From contig NZ_FTRU01000008.1 in NCBI RefSeq assembly GCF_900148495.1, positions 1,178,001 to 1,242,000 of the forward strand: 64,000 nucleotides of DNA, read 5' to 3'. The notes under the pieces were generated by a model, which ran no database searches, was not told the origin of the DNA, and worked only from the letters and a program-made list of their open reading frames with translations. The position numbers and the translations under genes are program-made. This document shows, piece by piece, positions 45,674 to 53,945 of this stretch. The stretch comes from Negativibacillus massiliensis (GTDB lineage: Bacteria; Bacillota; Clostridia; Oscillospirales; Ruminococcaceae). Every line of letters begins with the position of its first letter. The stretch's first letter is position 1.

Positions 45674-48223
45674 CTACGAAACCGGTTCTCCGGTAGTCTC
45701 ACCGGAGGTCTGTTCTGCCGGTTGTTCTTCTTCCAGGCTGACTGTAATGATCGAGCCCGTTTCTGCGGTAGAACCTGCTGGTGGATCCTGGGTAATAACA
45801 ATTTCTTCCTGACCTTCCGGAACCTCACCAACAATATTAATGTTAAATCCTGCGTTGGTAATCATCTGGTTTGCATCCGATACGCTGCGTCCAACAACAT
45901 CCGGTACTGTTCCGATACTGTCTGCTTCGCTCTGATCGGTATACAGAATAACCGTTCCGCCGTACGGCAATGTCTTGCCCGGTTCTGGAATCTGTTTGAG
46001 AACGCTGGTTCCTTGACCAATAATTTCGGTCTTAAGTCCTGCATTTCGGATTTTACTCTGTGCCTCATGCGGTTTTTCACCCAGATAGGTCTGTACCGTT
46101 ACGTCTTCCTGTTCTGCCTTTTCCTCGTCGGTAAAGCTTGGCTCATATCCCAGATATGGGAGGATATCTTCCAGCATCGCACCTACTACCGGAGCCGCAA
46201 TCGTAGAAGACTGTGCATCGCCGACTACCGGCTCATCCAATGCAACCAGAATTGCGATCTTTGGATCGTCTGCCGGAGCAAATCCAAGGAAGGACAGTAC
46301 GTTTCCGTACTGAACACCATTTTCGTCGAAGTTATCCAATTTTTCCGATGTACCGGTTTTACCACCGATGCGATAACCCGGAATCGCTGCATTTCGTCCG
46401 GTTGCGTCCGAACCGCCTGCTACAACCTGCTCACCCATGTAACAGATCTTTTCCGATGTTTCTTCCGAGATAACCTGACGTTTTACAGTAGGTTCTGTGG
46501 TTTCCACGATATTGTGGTCCGAATCGATGACCTGTCTTACAATATATGGCTGCATCAGATTTCCGCCGTTGAGTGCAGCGGACAGACCGGTAATCAGCTG
46601 GATCGTTGTTACCTTAAAGGTCTGACCAAATGCGCTGGAGCTAAGCTCTGCAATTCCCATGTTATCTGCGGTATAATGGATACCAGTTGCTTCACCAGGG
46701 AGGTCAATTCCAGTCAGGTCACCTAAACCAAAACGGTCAAAATAGGTAGTAAAGTTTTCTACGCCAGTCTGCTGACCAACTTCGATCATCGCCGGGTTAC
46801 AGGAATGTTTGATGGCCTCTGCGAGGGTCTGAGATCCATGACCACCGGCAGTTCTCTTCCAGCAGTGGATTTTATTTCCTGCTACTTCTTTGTATCCAGC
46901 ACAGAAGTATGTATTATCCATAGTGACGCTTCCGCTGTCCAGTGCAGCCGAAACGGTGATCAGCTTAAATACCGAACCTGGTTCATATGGGTCGGAGATA
47001 ACTTTATTTCGCCACTGACGATTCTGTTCATCCAACAGCCACTCATCAAATTCGTCTTCGGTCAAACCACCATTTAATGCTCTAGCCCGCAGATTATCAT
47101 AGAGGAGATCTTCGTCTGTAACATCTGCAACGGTCAGTTCTTTCTGCTCTGTTGTGGCGGTTGTGCCCTGCTGAACGGTTTGCTGAACCTGTTCCGTGTT
47201 TTCTCCCTGTGTTCCCTGATTGATCACTTCTCCGCTGTTTGCAGCCTGTGTATTTTCATCCGTCTGAGTATTTGTCTGAACTGTTGACGAAGTCCGTTTT
47301 TTTGCAATCTCCTTTTCCAGACGGATGACTGCCTGTTTATCGGTAAGCTGTCTTGGATTGTTCGGGTCAAAGTCCGGTTTGCTCGCCATTGCAAGAATCT
47401 CTCCGGTATCGACATCCATTACAATAGCGGTTGCTCTCTCTTTTACTTCATGCTCATTGACTGCGATTTCCAGATGTTTCTCTACAAAGTGCTGAACAAC
47501 CTCATCGATGGTCAAAACCAAAGAATTACCATCCTGTGACTCATACAGTTTTTCGTACTGGAATGGCATTTCACCATTCTGTCCATTCTTTGCAGACACA
47601 ATTCGTCCTTCGCTTCCAGTGAGCACCTTGTTATAATAGGATTCCAAGCCATAAGCACCGCGGTTATCGTAAGCATTTACAAAGCCTAATACCGACGCTG
47701 CCAGATCGTCAAACGGATAAACACGTTTTGTTCCCTGGCTGAGTGTGATGCAGTTGACATTATATTCTTTGATGAAGGCTTCTACCTCATCTGCTTTTTC
47801 TTTTTCTACTTTATATTGCAGTACTTGCCAATAGGAAGTTCTGTTTTCTGCTTTTTCACGAATGGTTTCTTCCGAAACGCCCAAAATTGCCGGAAGGCCA
47901 TGTTCCGGATCACAAAGAACCTGGAGTTCTTTTTCTCTTTTTTCCTCACTGCTGCTGAGGTTTGCTGGTTCAAAAACAACGTCCCAAACCGTTTTGCTGG
48001 TCGCAAGGGTTTTCATATTGGTATCGTAAATCGAACCGCGATGTGGCTCAATAATGGTATCCTTCAGCTGCTGGTTGAGCGCCATCTGTTTATACTTATC
48101 TCCTTCGATAATCTGGAGATAAAACAATCGTCCCACAAGTATTATGGCACACACTACACTGAGCACAATCGCCACAATACCAATTTTCATTTTCATGACA
48201 TTGTTTTTGGAAAAATTGGCCAT
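45674..48223 (-). CDS. Class B penicillin-binding protein with two PASTA domains (FtsI/SpoVD-like)
   Basis: 849 residues from the ATG at 48223. A septal transpeptidase that cross-links peptidoglycan with FtsW. One N-terminal helix (GIVAIVLSVVCAIILVGRLF), a dimerisation domain beginning EPHRGSIYD, then the transpeptidase: catalytic Ser in YEPGSVFK (about 417), SCN in IKHSCNP, KTG in GGKTGTSEK. Two C-terminal PASTA domains (about 700-835). A Gln/Thr/Asn-rich insertion of roughly 100 residues (about 293-392) lies between PDFDPNNPRQL and YEPGSVFK, where homologues have a short link. Vegetative FtsI and sporulation SpoVD cannot be told apart from sequence alone. The start has a weak ribosome site. 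Confidence 0.94.
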   Translation of the reverse strand: MANFSKNNVMKMKIGIVAIVLSVVCAIILVGRLFYLQIIEGDKYKQMALNQQLKDTIIEPHRGSIYDTNMKTLATSKTVWDVVFEPANLSSSEEKREKELQVLCDPEHGLPAILGVSEETIREKAENRTSYWQVLQYKVEKEKADEVEAFIKEYNVNCITLSQGTKRVYPFDDLAASVLGFVNAYDNRGAYGLESYYNKVLTGSEGRIVSAKNGQNGEMPFQYEKLYESQDGNSLVLTIDEVVQHFVEKHLEIAVNEHEVKERATAIVMDVDTGEILAMASKPDFDPNNPRQLTDKQAVIRLEKEIAKKRTSSTVQTNTQTDENTQAANSGEVINQGTQGENTEQVQQTVQQGTTATTEQKELTVADVTDEDLLYDNLRARALNGGLTEDEFDEWLLDEQNRQWRNKVISDPYEPGSVFKLITVSAALDSGSVTMDNTYFCAGYKEVAGNKIHCWKRTAGGHGSQTLAEAIKHSCNPAMIEVGQQTGVENFTTYFDRFGLGDLTGIDLPGEATGIHYTADNMGIAELSSSAFGQTFKVTTIQLITGLSAALNGGNLMQPYIVRQVIDSDHNIVETTEPTVKRQVISEETSEKICYMGEQVVAGGSDATGRNAAIPGYRIGGKTGTSEKLDNFDENGVQYGNVLSFLGFAPADDPKIAILVALDEPVVGDAQSSTIAAPVVGAMLEDILPYLGYEPSFTDEEKAEQEDVTVQTYLGEKPHEAQSKIRNAGLKTEIIGQGTSVLKQIPEPGKTLPYGGTVILYTDQSEADSIGTVPDVVGRSVSDANQMITNAGFNINIVGEVPEGQEEIVITQDPPAGSTAETGSIITVSLEEEQPAEQTSGETTGEPVS

Positions 48224-48362
48224 TCCCGTTACCATCCTTATCACTATTGCCGTAAAAAATATTTCTTTGTGAAACAAAACAAGAGCTAAGATGTTCTGTC
48301 ACTTCTTAACTCCTGTAAAGCCGCCACTGCTTTCCTTGTCTTAAGTTCAGGATCACAGTGTG

Positions 48363-48863
48363 TTATTCCATTGTATTTTCCCCGGGTGCAATATATTCCA
48401 GCACCTGGGAAAAGGTTGCCTTGATCTGCTCAAGGATGGAGGTTGTATGAGTTTCAACCGCATCCACACTGTCACCGTCAGAAAGACTTACATAGGTTAC
48501 CTGATCTTCTCGAAGTTTGGACATCCCCATCTCTCTTGTTACGATTGTTTCAATATTATTCAGTGCCATCGTGCTTTCCAGCTCTGCAGTCAAGGTACGG
48601 TAGTCGGACTGAAGCAATTCCAGTTCCTGATTGCAATTGGTAATCTGCATGGTTACCTCGGTGATTGCCACCTGGCTTAAAATAATTCCCAGAACTCCCA
48701 CGAAGAAAATTGCAATACAGGTTGCTGTTTTTGCAATCAGATATCTTGTTTTCTGTGCCTGTTGTTTTTTTACAACTTCCAGCTGTACCTTTGCTTTTGG
48801 CTTAACTTTGTGCTGTGTTTCAAACCGCTCAAAATCATAAGCCAGATTACTTTGTCTTGCCAT
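48363..48863 (-). CDS. ftsL: Cell division protein FtsL
   Basis: 166 residues: a basic cytoplasmic N-terminus, one helix (TATCIAIFFVGVLGIILSQVA), and a short extracytoplasmic coiled coil with leucine heptads (QELELLQSDYRTLTAELEST). This bitopic layout, between rsmH and the class B PBP, identifies FtsL, part of the FtsQLB/DivIB-DivIC complex. The C-terminal tail is longer than in B. subtilis. AAGGTGG lies about 10 nt before the ATG. Sequence identity in this family is low, so the name rests on layout and position. Confidence 0.88.
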   Translation of the reverse strand: MARQSNLAYDFERFETQHKVKPKAKVQLEVVKKQQAQKTRYLIAKTATCIAIFFVGVLGIILSQVAITEVTMQITNCNQELELLQSDYRTLTAELESTMALNNIETIVTREMGMSKLREDQVTYVSLSDGDSVDAVETHTTSILEQIKATFSQVLEYIAPGENTME

Positions 48864-48937
48864 GGGAGACCGACCACCTTTTTACTATATTATTAAAACA
48901 GGTTCTCTTGGTCTGCCTGGCAAATCAGTTTTACAAG

Positions 48938-49879
48938 TTAGTCTGCCAAACGTTCCAGAACCCGCAGCTTTGCGCTTCTGCTTCGGTTGTTTTGTTCTAT
49001 TTCTTCCTGAGAAGGTTCAATTGGTTTTCTGGAAACCAATTTTGCCCGCGGTTTTTTTCCGCAGACACAAACCGGAAATTCCGGTGGACAGGTACATCCT
49101 ACTGTATAGGATGCAAACATCTGTTTTACAATCCTGTCTTCCAGCGAATGGAAGGTAATAATGCAAAATCTTCCGCCCGGTTTGAGTCGTTCAAAACTTC
49201 CGTCGATACATTCCTTCAGATAATCCAGTTCGTGATTAACCTCGATTCGGATTGCCTGGAAGGTTTGTTTTGCCGGATGACCTTTTCCCCTTTTTGCTGC
49301 TGCTGGCAGAGCCTGTTTGATCAGATCCACCAGTTCAAAGGTCGTTTCCACCGGTTTTTCTTCCCGTGCCTGCACAATGGCTGATGCAATGCGGGGCGCA
49401 AATTTTTCTTCTCCATAATCCCGCAGAATGCGGATCAGGTCTTCTTTGGAGTAGGTGTTGACAACATCGTACGCGCTCAACCCATGCTGGCTCATACGCA
49501 TGTCCAGTCTGGAATCGAAGTGATAGGAAAAGCCTCGTTCCGCAGTATCCAACTGTCGGGAAGAAACTCCCAGATCCAGCATAATGCCGTCCACCTTATC
49601 AATCTGCAGTTCATCGAGAATTTGAGGAATATCCTTAAAATCTCCACGAACCACCTGTGCTGCCGGATATGGCTTTAAGCGTTCGGTTGCTGTTTCGATT
49701 GCATCAGGGTCCTTGTCGATGGAAATTAGGCGTCCGCCCTGCTGCGGATCAAGCTTTTTGGCAATCTGGGTTGAATGTCCTGCACCTCCGGCAGTTCCAT
49801 CCACATAAATACCATTTGGTTTGATATTTAACCCCTCGATCGTTTCCCAAAGCAGCACCGATACGTGCTGAAAGTCCAT
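48938..49879 (-). CDS. rsmH: 16S rRNA (cytosine-1402-N4)-methyltransferase
   Basis: 313 residues. Methylates C1402 of 16S rRNA using S-adenosylmethionine. The SAM loop is [16 protein letters not shown] (about 23-38). Also present are [19 protein letters not shown] and [18 protein letters not shown], family signatures, and the C-terminal [13 protein letters not shown]. The ATG at 49879 follows GGGAGG by 7 nt; an in-frame codon at 49915 is inferior. It lies 42 bp after mraZ. Confidence 0.97.
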   Translation of the reverse strand: MDFQHVSVLLWETIEGLNIKPNGIYVDGTAGGAGHSTQIAKKLDPQQGGRLISIDKDPDAIETATERLKPYPAAQVVRGDFKDIPQILDELQIDKVDGIMLDLGVSSRQLDTAERGFSYHFDSRLDMRMSQHGLSAYDVVNTYSKEDLIRILRDYGEEKFAPRIASAIVQAREEKPVETTFELVDLIKQALPAAAKRGKGHPAKQTFQAIRIEVNHELDYLKECIDGSFERLKPGGRFCIITFHSLEDRIVKQMFASYTVGCTCPPEFPVCVCGKKPRAKLVSRKPIEPSQEEIEQNNRSRSAKLRVLERLAD

Positions 49880-49921
49880 TCCATCGCCTCCCGAAAATTT
49901 TGTTTTGTCTATCAAAATCTA

Positions 49922-50344
49922 TTAGAAATCCAGTTCATCCATCGTCTGTGCGATCATATCCGAAGTAACTTCTTCGCACATCCGGTTCCAGCGTTCCTGA
50001 TCCCAGATCTCAGCGCGGTTGGAAGCACCCACAATCACCAGATCTTTCTGCAATCCGGCATAATCGCGCAGATTTTGCGGAATCAGGATTCTTCCCTGCT
50101 TGTCCGGCTGAACCTGAGTGGCACCTGCAAACAGAAAACGCTGCAGCGCCCTTGCTTTGGAAAGGGGAAGACTGTTGAGCTTTTCGGTCAGCTTGTTCCA
50201 TTCCTCCTCAGAATAAACAAACAGACATTCATCTCCAAGCCCTTTTGAGAGAATAAAACTTTCACCAAGGTCTTCGCGCAGCTTTGCCGGAAAGTTTACC
50301 CTTCCTTTGGTATCCAGACTGTGCTGGTATTCCCCAATCAGCAT
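49922..50344 (-). CDS. mraZ: Transcriptional regulator MraZ
   Basis: 140 residues, first gene of the division cluster. Two SpoVT/AbrB-like half-domains, each with the conserved D-x-KGR motif: SLDTKGRVNFPAKLRE near 9-24 and DKQGRILIPQNLRDYA. MraZ forms a ring-shaped oligomer that binds direct repeats before its own promoter and controls the cluster. Three such boxes are seen upstream. Length is slightly below E. coli MraZ. A GGTGGTGAAGC sequence precedes the ATG. Confidence 0.97.
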   Translation of the reverse strand: MLIGEYQHSLDTKGRVNFPAKLREDLGESFILSKGLGDECLFVYSEEEWNKLTEKLNSLPLSKARALQRFLFAGATQVQPDKQGRILIPQNLRDYAGLQKDLVIVGASNRAEIWDQERWNRMCEEVTSDMIAQTMDELDF

Positions 50345-50398
50345 TGCTTCACCACCCTGACCTTTTTGCTGGGAAAGGGCGGAAATTTTAACCGCAAT

Positions 50399-50425
50399 TC
50401 CCTACTTTCCCCCACTTCTCTCCAC
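50399..50425 (-). promoter_or_regulatory. Three MraZ-type operator repeats
   Basis: On the minus strand GTGGAGA (50419-50425), GTGGGGG (50409-50415) and GTAGGGA (50399-50405) recur at exactly 10-bp steps just after the promoter. This matches the known arrangement of MraZ-binding repeats. Confidence 0.85.
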
Positions 50426-50434
50426 TTTGTAATC

Positions 50435-50463
50435 ATTATAACTTTGTTTACAAAAAAATGCAA
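50435..50463 (-). promoter_or_regulatory. Promoter of the division/cell-wall cluster
   Basis: Minus strand TTGCAT (50458-50463), 17-bp spacer, TATAAT (50435-50440), about 90 nt before mraZ. Confidence 0.82.
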
Positions 50464-50635
50464 GTATTTTTACTTCTTCGTATCAAATAATTTCACGACA
50501 CAAAGCCCTAAAATTCCATATTTTTTGTATATTTTCCAATAATTCCCTCTCTTTTGGCACCACTGTCCCGGTCAATCGCCCCACTTTTTATATTACTCTG
50601 TGTAAATATCCTTTCATTTCCCATTCATTTTTCAT

Positions 50636-50670
50636 AAAAAAAGGGCGCCGTCCCCACAGCGCCTTTTTTT
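50636..50670 (-). terminator. Terminator of the EIIA gene
   Basis: GGCGC/GCGCC stem with A/T extension and a run of seven T on the minus strand. Confidence 0.8.
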
Positions 50671-50705
50671 CACATCTATTTTATATTTTTGACAGAACCA
50701 TCCTA

Positions 50706-51158
50706 TCAATCCTGCATCAAAGTCCAAAGCTCTTCGATTTCTTTTGCTGCCAGCATCTTTTCCTTGATATCAGGCTGCGAAAGTTTCTGTGCCACAGCCA
50801 TCATCAGGCGGATATGGCTGTTATCATCGGTCGCAGCCAACATAAATACTACCGATACCGGATCATAGTTTGCATTTCCAAATTCCACAGGTTGTTTTAG
50901 TGTGAGCAAACTGATGCTGTTTTTACACACATCTTCCCCTGGCCGAGCATGGATGACCGCTACTCCGGAGGTCAAAACCATATAGGAACGCTCTTTCTCC
51001 AGCTTTTCCATCATTCTTGTCAGGTATTCTGAACGGATCGCTCCTTTGTCAATCAGTATTTGGGCTGCCTGTCTGGAAGCTTCTTCCCAGTTCTGCGCTG
51101 ACACTGCACAGGCAATTGACTGTTTTTCCAGATATTCTGTTACCAAGTATTCCTTCAT
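50706..51158 (-). CDS. PTS sugar transporter subunit IIA (fructose/mannitol-type), stand-alone
   Basis: 150 residues, one EIIA domain of the fructose-mannitol type. The phosphorylatable His is in GVAVIHARPGEDV (near residue 70). The rest (ISLLTLKQPVEFGNANYDPV, VVFMLAATDDNSHIRLM) fits the family. No EIIB or EIIC gene is beside it, so it either serves a transporter encoded elsewhere or acts as a regulatory phosphate acceptor. AAGGAAGG lies before the ATG. Monocistronic. Confidence 0.9.
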   Translation of the reverse strand: MKEYLVTEYLEKQSIACAVSAQNWEEASRQAAQILIDKGAIRSEYLTRMMEKLEKERSYMVLTSGVAVIHARPGEDVCKNSISLLTLKQPVEFGNANYDPVSVVFMLAATDDNSHIRLMMAVAQKLSQPDIKEKMLAAKEIEELWTLMQD

Positions 51159-51482
51159 TCTGACCTTCCTTTCCTGCCGCGTCTTTTGGCTTAAATCTAT
51201 CTTACAACTTTTCCCTGCCTTTTACAACAAAAATTCAAATTCCTTTTTATAAAATCAACAATATTTCTGTTTTTAGCAAGAGCTTTTTATTACTATTTCT
51301 TATACTATTTATAAAAGCAATCCATTTTAAATTTCCTATCAAAATTATCAATCATCGTTTGCTTGACTTTACCTGCTATTTTTTTTACTCTTATTTTGTC
51401 AGAAAATTTTGACTAAATAAATTCCGGCAGATTCCGGTCACAGCACCGGATGCCTTGTAAACAGAAAAGAGAGAATTTAAGT
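51159..51482. other. A/T-rich divergent intergenic region
   Basis: 324 bp between the EIIA gene and the reductase pair. No gene is seen. A near-palindrome GTCAGAAAATTTTGAC lies at about 51397-51414, upstream of the reductase, and TTGACT occurs near 51363; no complete promoter is convincing. Confidence 0.4.
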
Positions 51483-52637
51483 ATGGAGATCAAAAAAGAA
51501 CTGCCTGAAGTTTTTAACGATTTTGGAGAGATGCGCAAAAAATCTTTCCTCGCAGCTTACGAGATGAAACAGAAAAACATCCCATTTGTCGGCACATTCT
51601 GTACCTATTTCCCACAGGAACTTGCCATGGCAATGGGTGCCTGCGTTGTTGGTCTGTGCTCCACTTCGGATGAAACCATTCCGGAAGCAGAAAAAGACCT
51701 TCCACGAAATCTTTGTCCACTGATTAAATCCAGTTATGGTTTTGCAAAAACCGACAAATGCCCTTACTTCTATTTCTCCGACCTGATTGTTGGTGAAACC
51801 ACCTGCGATGGCAAAAAGAAGATGTATGAATATCTGGGCCAGTTTAAACCGGTGTATACCATGGAACTTCCAAACTCCCAGAGCCCTGTTGCACTGGAAC
51901 TGTGGACCAAAGAAGTCATCAAGCTGAAAGAAAAACTCGAATCTCATTTTGAAGTTACCATCACTGATGAGGCAGTTCGCGAACAGGTCAAGATTATGAA
52001 CAATGTTCGCCGCGCACTGAAAGAATTCTATTCTCTGTGCAAAAACGAGCCGGTTCCAATGCTTGGTCAGGATATGTTCAAAATTCTGTACGGCTCTACC
52101 TATAAATTTGATAAAGCAAATCTCGCAGGAGAAATCCATGCTCTGACCGAAAAGATTCAGAAAGAATATGAAGAGAATCCAAACAAATATCCAAAGGCTC
52201 CTCGTATTCTGGTTACCGGCTGTCCAATCGGCGGTGGTGCAGAAAAATGCATCAAAGCAATTGAGGATAACGGCGGTCATGTTGTTGTATTTGAAAACTG
52301 CTCCGGTGCAAAATCCTGTGACCGTGAAGTTGATGAAAACAATCCGGACATCTACGCAGCAATCGCAGAACGTTACCTGAGCATCGGCTGTTCGGTTATG
52401 ACTCCAAACCCAAATCGTCTGGAGCTGCTTGACCGCCTGATCGATGAATACAAGGTTGACGCTGTTGTTGAAGTTACCCTTCAGGCATGCCATACCTATA
52501 ATGTTGAAACACTGGGTATCAAACGTTTTGTCAACGAGAAGAAAGGCATTCCTTATATGGCAGTTGAAACAGACTACTCCACTGCTGACATCGGCCAGCT
52601 CAATACCAGAATGGCTGCATTTATCGAAATGCTGTAA
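51483..52637 (+). CDS. Double-cubane-cluster anaerobic reductase (YjiM/HgdB-like)
   Basis: 384 residues, 2-hydroxyacyl-CoA-dehydratase subunit D superfamily. Cys at 40, 54, 59, 78, 93 and 108 include the probable iron-sulfur ligands. The stretch SLCSTSDETIPEAEKDLPRN-like region and CPLIKSSYGFAKTDKCPYFY closely resembles E. coli YjiM and the double-cubane-cluster proteins, single-component relatives that carry an [8Fe-9S] cluster and reduce small molecules such as acetylene in vitro. The physiological substrate is unknown. Only one dehydratase-type subunit is present, unlike true dehydratases with two. The ATG at 51483 is chosen over 51450 because AAAGAGAG precedes it. It is followed after 14 bp by its activase. 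Confidence 0.9.
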   Translation: MEIKKELPEVFNDFGEMRKKSFLAAYEMKQKNIPFVGTFCTYFPQELAMAMGACVVGLCSTSDETIPEAEKDLPRNLCPLIKSSYGFAKTDKCPYFYFSDLIVGETTCDGKKKMYEYLGQFKPVYTMELPNSQSPVALELWTKEVIKLKEKLESHFEVTITDEAVREQVKIMNNVRRALKEFYSLCKNEPVPMLGQDMFKILYGSTYKFDKANLAGEIHALTEKIQKEYEENPNKYPKAPRILVTGCPIGGGAEKCIKAIEDNGGHVVVFENCSGAKSCDREVDENNPDIYAAIAERYLSIGCSVMTPNPNRLELLDRLIDEYKVDAVVEVTLQACHTYNVETLGIKRFVNEKKGIPYMAVETDYSTADIGQLNTRMAAFIEML

Positions 52638-52651
52638 GGAGTATCGAAATT

Positions 52652-53416
52652 ATGTTGACATTAGGAATCGATTCCGGTTCTACCACCACCAAAGGTGCAT
52701 TGTTTGACGGTGAAAAGATCGTCCGCACTGCAATCCTTCCAACCTCTGCCAATCCAAAAGACAGCATCACCAAGCTGTATGACATTCTTTATAATCAGGA
52801 TGTCGCCTACACCGTATCCACCGGATATGGTCGTGCACTGCTGGATCAGGCAGACAAACAGATTACAGAAATTACCTGCCATGCAAGAGGTGCAGCTTTC
52901 TTAAATCCAAGTATCCGCGCAATCGTGGATATTGGCGGCCAGGACTGCAAAGCTATCTTACTGGACAACGGACTTAACGTCGTTGACTTTATCATGAACG
53001 ACAAATGCGCTGCTGGTACCGGTCGCTTTATTGAGGTGATGATGCGCATCCTGGAGGAAGATATTTCCAACATTGACCAATTCGTCGAAGGACATCAGCC
53101 AATGAACATCACCAGCATGTGTACCGTATTTGCAGAGAGTGAAATCGTCAGCCTTTTGGCAAAAGGCGCTGACAAAGGAGACATCGCACTTGGCATTATC
53201 AATTCGATCTGCCGACGCACCTCCTTCTTTGCACAGAAGCTGAATCTTTCGGGAGATATCTTTTTCAGCGGCGGCCTTGCAAAGTTCGAAATTTTCCGTT
53301 CCACTCTGGAGGGCTATCTGAAAATCCCGGTTCATACCTCTCCGCTTTCCCAGTATGCTGGTGCAATCGGTGCTGCCGTCATCGGTTATAACAAAGTAAA
53401 TCGCACTCAAATCTAA
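52652..53416 (+). CDS. Acyl-CoA dehydratase activase / reductive activator (YjiL-like)
   Basis: 254 residues, ASKHA-fold ATPase. It couples ATP hydrolysis to delivery of a low-potential electron to the partner double-cubane protein. The N-terminal phosphate loop is LGIDSGSTTTKGAL, and GGQDCKAILL and FFSGGLAKFEIF are further ATP-site motifs. The bridging [4Fe-4S] ligands of the dimer are Cys in NDKCAAGTGRF and SMCTVFAESE. AAGGAG lies 9 nt before the ATG. Cotranscribed with the reductase and closed by a terminator; the pair corresponds to E. coli yjiM-yjiL. Confidence 0.93.
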   Translation: MLTLGIDSGSTTTKGALFDGEKIVRTAILPTSANPKDSITKLYDILYNQDVAYTVSTGYGRALLDQADKQITEITCHARGAAFLNPSIRAIVDIGGQDCKAILLDNGLNVVDFIMNDKCAAGTGRFIEVMMRILEEDISNIDQFVEGHQPMNITSMCTVFAESEIVSLLAKGADKGDIALGIINSICRRTSFFAQKLNLSGDIFFSGGLAKFEIFRSTLEGYLKIPVHTSPLSQYAGAIGAAVIGYNKVNRTQI

Positions 53417-53427
53417 ATTACTGTATC

Positions 53428-53459
53428 AAAAAAGCTCCATCCTTTGATGGAGCTTTTTT
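53428..53459. terminator. Bidirectional terminator after the activase gene
   Basis: 14-bp stem AAAAAAGCTCCATC / GATGGAGCTTTTTT with a 4-nt loop, between convergent genes. Confidence 0.92.
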
Positions 53460-53473
53460 ATTGTACCAATTTT

Positions 53474-53941
53474 CTATACAAGTTCTGCTGTTACAGACGG
53501 ATTATCCCGGGCCATCACGGTATCGTTACCCTTATCTGCTTCCAGAATAAAGCTTACCTGAATGTTTTCTCCCGCCGGAACATACCATTGATAGGCGCCG
53601 CCACGTTCCCACTGGGCAAAAGCGGTATCCATTGCATAATAAAAATCATTACCGTCCGCACTGCAAAAAGCGCTGCCGGGATAAAACGATCCGTCAATTG
53701 CAGACTGATTCTCGATGGTACAAACCATCAGATAGTAATCATACCTTGCAATATCCAGCGTCTCATCCGGAGGAGCAATCGCTTTAATGTTTTGCTCATC
53801 CAGTTTCTGCACACTGTCAATTGAGACAAGACAGATCTTGCTGTAATCAGCATATTTAAGCTGGCTGATTGTCTCAAAGGCTGTGGCAACACACATCAGC
53901 AGCAAAAAGAAGATAAAAATGAAATTTCCTACTTTTTTCAT
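53474..53941 (-). CDS. Exported or membrane-anchored hypothetical protein
   Basis: 155 residues. The N-terminal hydrophobic segment (NFIFIFFLLLMCVATAF) is a signal or anchor; the remaining 130 residues look beta-rich, with FCSADGNDFYYAMD and YQWYVPAGENIQVSFIL resembling immunoglobulin-like DUF4352 domains. No family is firmly recognised. It begins only 4 nt after the stop of the zinc-ribbon gene upstream, so the two are cotranscribed and both probably act at the membrane. Confidence 0.8.
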   Translation of the reverse strand: MKKVGNFIFIFFLLLMCVATAFETISQLKYADYSKICLVSIDSVQKLDEQNIKAIAPPDETLDIARYDYYLMVCTIENQSAIDGSFYPGSAFCSADGNDFYYAMDTAFAQWERGGAYQWYVPAGENIQVSFILEADKGNDTVMARDNPSVTAELV

Positions 53942-53945
53942 TTTG

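Larger units (their letters stand above)
50345..50705. promoter_or_regulatory. mraZ upstream region: promoter, MraZ boxes and a terminator
   Basis: A 361-bp gap without a gene. It carries the mraZ promoter and operator (50399-50463) and the terminator of the EIIA gene (50636-50670). The part 50464-50635 is A/T-rich with nothing I can identify. Confidence 0.6.
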
